From the NCBI GenBank assembly GCA_035938215.1, contig DASZHC010000003.1, positions 1 to 10,432 on the forward strand: DNA of 10,432 nt, written 5' to 3'. A program made the position numbers and the translations under genes. Each line of letters starts with the position of its first letter. Position 1 is the stretch's first letter. Source of the DNA: DASZHC01 sp035938215 (GTDB lineage Bacteria; Verrucomicrobiota; Verrucomicrobiia; Chthoniobacterales; JAFAMB01). The notes below the pieces were generated by a model that was given only the letters and a program-made list of their open reading frames with translations, had not been told where the DNA came from and searched no databases. Below, piece by piece: positions 7,391 to 10,432 of this stretch.

Positions 7391-7912
7391 CGGTTTCCAC
7401 TTGGCATTTCCCAAGCCGTGACAGTTCGAATTGGGCAGGCGGTCGGAGCACGTTCGCATTCGATGGTGCGCACAATTGCCTTTGGCGGCATTGCGCTTTC
7501 CGGTTTTGTGATGCTGGCGTTCGCCGCCCTGTATTCCGGACTGACTAAGCCGATCGCCGCCATGTTCAACAGCGATCCGGAAGTTATCGCTCTGGCCTCC
7601 GGTCTGCTGATAATTGCCGGTTTATTTCAGCTTGCTGACGGCGTGCAAGTCACGGCCATGGGAAGCCTCCGCGGGTTAGCAGACGTCAGGGTGCCGATGC
7701 TCCTTTCTTTCGCGTTCTATTGGATTGTCGCGATGCCGATCGGCTACTTTGGAGCTTTCATCTGCGGGGTTGGTGCCCTAGGCATTTGGAATGGTCTCGC
7801 GATCGGCCTTTTCACCGCTGCAATAACCCTTACGGCGCGCGTTTGGTGGTTGACTCGACCTGGAAAACGCCACGATTTTGTTCTAGAATCCTTGAAAAGC
7901 AAGGCCATCTGA
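7391..7912 (+). pseudogene. MATE-family efflux transporter, C-terminal remnant
   Basis: About 170 codons homologous to the last third of MATE (NorM-like) transporters, which normally have about 450 residues and 12 helices. Homology starts abruptly near RFPLGISQAVTVRIGQAVGA. Four hydrophobic segments follow: TIAFGGIALSGFVMLAFAAL, LASGLLIIAGLFQLADGVQ, VPMLLSFAFYWIVAMPIGYF and IWNGLAIGLFTAAITLTARV. The family motifs FQLADGVQVTAMGSLRGLADV and YWIVAMPIGYF are intact. The frame has a stop at 7340 and no upstream transporter sequence, because iscA lies there on the other strand. A GTG at 7418 could start a 164-residue protein, but it would lack most of the transporter. The last codons, ESLKSKAI plus stop, come from the terminal repeat of element C. 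This is most likely a non-functional fragment left by a rearrangement. Confidence 0.85.
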
Positions 7913-8123
7913 TGGTTGATGCGCGGACGCATGGGCCTCGGCGACTCTGCCGACGAATTTGTTCGTTTTAGGGAGGGACGGCCTCTGTGCCGTCCCATTG
8001 TTCTCTTTATTAAGGGGCCAGAAAAGGATTAGTCGGACGGCATGGAGGCCGTCCCTCCCATGAAACGCGCGGCTACCGAAAATACTTGACTCATTTGCAA
8101 TCGATCTTGCTTTTCAAGGATTC
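7886..8123 (+). repeat. MITE-like element, copy C, split by an internal insertion
   Basis: The outer 17 bp at each end (GAATCCTTGAAAAGCAA and its complement) match copies A and B, with TA on both sides (7884-7885 and 8124-8125). The left 44 bp (to about 7929) and right 40 bp or so (from about 8084, beginning ACTTGACTC) align with copy B with many, mostly transition, differences. Between them are about 146 extra bases that include a REPIN-like doublet. The element fills the gap between the MATE remnant and dusB and encodes the final codons of both. Confidence 0.8.
7971..8059. repeat. REPIN-like pair of inverted palindromes inside element C
   Basis: Two 26-bp arms in inverted orientation, 7971-7996 and 8034-8059, differ at three positions and are separated by 37 bp of AT-rich sequence. 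Each arm begins GGGA and is itself a palindrome (GGGACGGC, a six-base loop, GCCGTCCC), so either arm can form a hairpin and the pair a larger cruciform. A short conserved lead followed by a palindrome, arranged as an inverted doublet, is the architecture of REP doublets (REPINs/BIMEs), which in other bacteria are moved by RAYT transposases. No RAYT gene is in the window. The doublet could also act as a transcription barrier between the remnant and dusB. Confidence 0.72.
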
Positions 8124-9089
8124 TAGCGAGTCTAAGTGGCTATCGGCAACATCTCGAACATCCTGCAGCGAGGCCACCTGCTGCAGTTCGGCTCGCAACA
8201 TGCGGCTACCAGGCATTCCCTTTGAATAAGCCATCAATCGCGCTCGCATAGCCGTGATCGCATGATGCTCAGAACTGCTTTCAGCGACGGCCATCCTGCA
8301 ATGACGAAGGATATGCGACCAGCGGTCTTCAATCGACGGTTCATGAACAAGACTGCCAGTCTTCAGGAATTGCTTTGCTTTGGCAAAGAGCCACGGAGAG
8401 GTCATTGCAGCCCGGCCAATCATTAATCCGCGAACTTTTGTCGTTCCAAACCGCCTGACAACATCATCGATACCCTGAATGTCGCCGTTCCCGATAGTAG
8501 GTATCGAAATTATCTCGGCAACTTCCCCAATCGCCTGCCAGTCCGCAACGCCGGAATACCCCTGTTCCTTTGTCCGGCCATGCACCGCTATGGCGGCAAT
8601 TCCAACACTTTCCAGGATAGCTGCGGTTGACTTGGCATTGATTGTTTCCTGGCTCCAACCCAACCGAATTTTCGCAGTGACGGGTATAGGGGCAACTGCT
8701 CGCACCACCGTCGAAGCTACCCTTTCCAGAAGAGGGCAATCTCTGAGCAACGCGGAGCCCCCATGTTTACAAACAACCTTGTTGACCGGACAACCGAAGT
8801 TCAGGTCAATGAAATCCGGCTGCACCCAGTCGATTACCGCCTTCGCGGCGTCAGCCAAACGATCCGGTTCGGCTCCAAACAATTGGACCCCGATCGGTCT
8901 CTCCTCCGGCAGGAACTCAAGCATCTCCCTGGTGCGCCGATTCCTGTGCAAGATACCATCTGCAGACACAAATTCGGACACGAGAACGTCCGCGCCCTGT
9001 TCCTTGCACAGCCTTCTGAATATGGAATCTGTCACGCCCGCCATGGGCGCAAGATAAACGGGCTTCTTGTTGTGGAACCAGGGCAGCAT
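8091..9089 (-). CDS. dusB: tRNA-dihydrouridine synthase (DusB-like)
   Basis: FMN-dependent enzyme that reduces specific uridines of tRNA to dihydrouridine, using NADPH. The 332-residue length is usual for the family. Motifs from the N-terminus: YLAPMAGVTDSIFRRLC (residues 12-28, FMN binding), the catalytic cysteine C100 in DLNFGCPVNKV, KHGGSALL, AKIRLGW (139-145), AVHGRTKEQGYSG (168-180), PTIGNGDI (197-204) and MIGRAAM (223-229). The C-terminal region is the helical tRNA-binding domain. Residues 323-332 (ESLKSKIDCK) are encoded by the terminal repeat of element C, so the natural C-terminus was probably replaced. This lies beyond the core fold and is likely tolerated. There is no ribosome-binding site at the ATG. 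The upstream co-directional gene is 178 bp away, with copy B between them. Confidence 0.95.
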   Translation of the reverse strand: MLPWFHNKKPVYLAPMAGVTDSIFRRLCKEQGADVLVSEFVSADGILHRNRRTREMLEFLPEERPIGVQLFGAEPDRLADAAKAVIDWVQPDFIDLNFGCPVNKVVCKHGGSALLRDCPLLERVASTVVRAVAPIPVTAKIRLGWSQETINAKSTAAILESVGIAAIAVHGRTKEQGYSGVADWQAIGEVAEIISIPTIGNGDIQGIDDVVRRFGTTKVRGLMIGRAAMTSPWLFAKAKQFLKTGSLVHEPSIEDRWSHILRHCRMAVAESSSEHHAITAMRARLMAYSKGMPGSRMLRAELQQVASLQDVRDVADSHLDSLESLKSKIDCK

Positions 9090-9156
9090 ACGACCGGGTT
9101 AATCTACGGTCGGCGCTAAAACCCGCAAATATTGTCTAGCGAGGCCGCGGCTCAGA

Positions 9157-9248
9157 GAATCCTTGAAAAGCAAAACCACCGAACGATTAATGTGCGGATA
9201 CAGAAAAAACTTGACTCGTCTGCAACCAGTTTTGCTTTTCAAGGATTC
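9157..9248 (+). repeat. MITE-like inverted-repeat element, copy B (between hypothetical gene and dusB)
   Basis: A 92-bp element with the same perfect 20-bp terminal inverted repeats as copy A, and the same length. The inner sequence (CCACCGAACGATTAATGTGC and on) matches copy A in inverted orientation with three differences. The right flank is TA; the left flank is GA, perhaps a decayed TA duplication. It occupies most of the 178-bp gap between the conserved hypothetical gene and dusB, ending 20 bp from the hypothetical's stop. At least one frame on each strand is open through the whole element. Confidence 0.85.
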
Positions 9249-9267
9249 TACGCAGATGAGAGCCCAG

Positions 9268-9786
9268 TTACGATTGCGACTGCGGCGTCTGGCCCTGAGG
9301 GGCCAATAGCGCATAAACTTCCTTCTGCAAGGAATCCAGTTGATCCAATTTCAATCGCGGATCCTCGATAACGAATACCTCGCCGGTCCTGGTGTGTTCA
9401 TAAATCAGGTGTTTTGCGCCGTCGTTTTCCCTGACATCGACCTGCTTTAAGGTCTTCTTGCGCTCCAGCATAATCGACAGCACGTATCGGGCGTTTACAT
9501 GCTCTGGACGATCCTCATGCAACAATTTGCGAAGCAGGGCCTCGCCGGATTCCTTTGGAACAGGCTCTTGCGCAGGCGGCGGGGGCGCTTCGTACCTTGA
9601 TTTCCAAAAAGAAAAGGGCGAGACCTTATCCTTAATCTCCAACCATGCCTTTTCCGAAACATCCTCACGGCGAAATCCGTTCCGATCTCGATAGAGCAGC
9701 GTGTAGATGACCGCGCCATCGGTAAAAGGTTCCTCGGACTTCGCGCATTGGTGAGCGCGCGCTTTGATTTCCCACTCGGGCACCAT
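9268..9786 (-). CDS. Conserved hypothetical protein, cytoplasmic, unknown function
   Basis: About 172 residues from the ATG at 9786 (MVPEWEIKARAHQCAKSEEPF). The sequence looks like a well-conserved domain, DGAVIYTLLYRDRNGFRRED and AWLEIKDKVSPFSFWKSRYE, followed by a proline-rich linker (APPPPAQEPVPKE). A second, helical block follows, ALLRKLLHEDRPEHVNARYV with LSIMLERKKTLKQVDV, then HLIYEHTRTGEVFVIEDPRLKLDQL. There is no signal peptide or membrane segment. I recall similar proteins in Verrucomicrobiota and related genomes without an assigned function. The frame stays open to an ATG at 9909, but that would overlap purK on the other strand and adds unrelated sequence, so I reject it. It is divergent from purK with a gap of 50 bp or less, and upstream of dusB on the same strand. 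Confidence 0.78.
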   Translation of the reverse strand: MVPEWEIKARAHQCAKSEEPFTDGAVIYTLLYRDRNGFRREDVSEKAWLEIKDKVSPFSFWKSRYEAPPPPAQEPVPKESGEALLRKLLHEDRPEHVNARYVLSIMLERKKTLKQVDVRENDGAKHLIYEHTRTGEVFVIEDPRLKLDQLDSLQKEVYALLAPQGQTPQSQS

Positions 9787-9835
9787 TTCACCGAGCACTA
9801 AGCATAAGATGATGCAAGGTTCAACGCTGAAGAGC

Positions 9836-10432
9836 ATGGAAACCGTAATAGCGCCAGGTTCGACGATTGGCCTCCTGGGAGGAGGCCAGTTAGGCCGAAT
9901 GTTCGGCATCGCTGCCCGAAGAATGGGTTACCGAGTCCATACGTTTGAGCCCTCTCCCGACAGTCCGGCCGGCCAGATATCAGACCGTGAATTTAACGGC
10001 TCTTTTACCGAAGGACCGCTGCTCGACGAGTTTGTTGATTCGGTCGACGTTGTGACCTTTGAATTCGAGAACATCCCCGCAGAAGTCGTAAACCGGATTT
10101 CGCAAAAAAAAACGGTGCACCCTCGCGCAGAGGTCCTGCATATCTGCCAGAACCGGGAGCGGGAAAAGAATTTTCTTCGCAATCATCAATATCCGCATAC
10201 ACCCTTTGCGATTGTTTCAAATCAGGCAGAACTCAGCGCGGCCATCGATGAAATTGGCACTCCCTGTGTTCTTAAAACAGCCGATTTCGGCTACGACGGG
10301 AAAGGGCAAAGGAAGATCATCAAGGGCGAACGTTTTGATTTTAAAGAATTCGCCGCTGACCGCGCCGTTTTGGAAAAGTGGATTTCATTTGAGCACGAAC
10401 TTTCGGTTATATGCGCACGTGATGAAAGGGGC
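9836..10432 (+). CDS. purK: 5-(carboxyamino)imidazole ribonucleotide synthase, N-terminal part (3' end outside window)
   Basis: ATP-dependent carboxylation of aminoimidazole ribonucleotide by bicarbonate to N5-CAIR in purine synthesis, usually followed by PurE. The frame runs open to the window end, giving 199 residues of an expected 350-390. Seen here: the N-terminal preATP-grasp motif IGLLGGGQLGRMF (11-23), FEPSPDSPAGQ (38-47), VTFEFENIP (73-81), the ATP-grasp region TPCVLKTADFGYDGKGQ (142-158) and EKWISFEHELSVICA (180-194). PurK rather than PurT or carbamoyl-phosphate synthase is indicated by GGGQLGRM plus FEFENIP. In-frame ATGs at 9809 and 9812 would add MMQGSTLKS. I prefer 9836 because the family starts close to the GGGQLGRM motif, but neither site has good ribosome-binding spacing. 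It is divergent from the conserved hypothetical; purE is not visible. Confidence 0.95.
   Translation, partial: METVIAPGSTIGLLGGGQLGRMFGIAARRMGYRVHTFEPSPDSPAGQISDREFNGSFTEGPLLDEFVDSVDVVTFEFENIPAEVVNRISQKKTVHPRAEVLHICQNREREKNFLRNHQYPHTPFAIVSNQAELSAAIDEIGTPCVLKTADFGYDGKGQRKIIKGERFDFKEFAADRAVLEKWISFEHELSVICARDERG

Noticed and set aside
7349..7459. N-terminal extension of iscA to an ATG at 7459
   Set aside because: The added residues are the antisense of MATE-homologous sequence and do not resemble IscA; A-type carriers are about 110-125 residues, matching the GTG start.
7886..8123. Insertion sequence with a transposase
   Set aside because: Only 238 bp, with no reading frame of transposase type; it is a non-autonomous element plus a nested palindrome pair.
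8479..9057. 192-residue plus-strand frame
   Set aside because: Antisense to dusB motifs; no family features.
6140..9250. CRISPR array or direct-repeat array
   Set aside because: The repeats are palindromic-ended elements in both orientations with kilobase gaps, and no spacer pattern.
9787..9909. N-terminal extension of the conserved hypothetical to 9909
   Set aside because: Antisense to the purK nucleotide-binding motif region; the conserved sequence begins at MVPEWEIKARAHQC.

Overview
The window looks like chromosomal DNA of a free-living bacterium with moderate GC. Verrucomicrobiota (a soil or freshwater relative) is my best guess. This is an inference from gene content: a glycoamylase-like hydrolase, an EpsC-type serine acetyltransferase, an iscA-hscB-hscA group, a conserved protein of unknown function beginning EWEIKARAHQC beside dus and purK, GGGAGGGACGGCC-type palindromes, and almost no Shine-Dalgarno sequences. 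No rRNA, tRNA, CRISPR array or complete insertion sequence was seen.

Layout. Positions 2-1234 (+) hold the 3' part of a glycoamylase-like glycoside hydrolase. A small DUF6197-type gene (1261-1578, -) converges on it. A serine O-acetyltransferase gene (1716-2666, +) follows, and converges on a minus-strand pair: a coiled-coil hypothetical (3297-3668) and a Spy/CpxP-like periplasmic protein (2742-3212). A PEGA-domain lipoprotein gene (3902-4288, +) converges on the iron-sulfur chaperone gene hscA (4300-6111, -). Upstream of hscA, on the same strand, are hscB (6420-6983) and iscA (6980-7348), which overlap by ATGA. IscA is an A-type Fe-S carrier; HscB and HscA are the J-protein/Hsp70 pair that acts on the scaffold IscU. 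iscS and iscU are not next to them. Instead a truncated, opposite-strand MATE transporter remnant (7391-7912) abuts iscA. Then come dusB (8091-9089, -) and a conserved hypothetical gene (9268-9786, -), the latter divergent from purK (9836 or 9809 to the window end, +).

The most unusual part is 6.1-9.25 kb. A 92-bp MITE-like element with 20-bp perfect terminal inverted repeats occurs three times: copy A between hscB and hscA, copy C between the MATE remnant and dusB, and copy B between the hypothetical gene and dusB. A and B are inverted relative to each other and differ at only 3 positions by my count. C is more diverged and is split by about 146 bp holding two inverted GGGAGGGACGGCC palindromes, a REPIN-like doublet. 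The outer ends of copy C supply the last codons of both flanking reading frames, giving DusB and the MATE remnant the same ESLKSK tail. No transposase is present, so these elements would have to be mobilised in trans. The region appears to have been rearranged: a broken transporter, an incomplete isc operon and three elements lie within about 3 kb.
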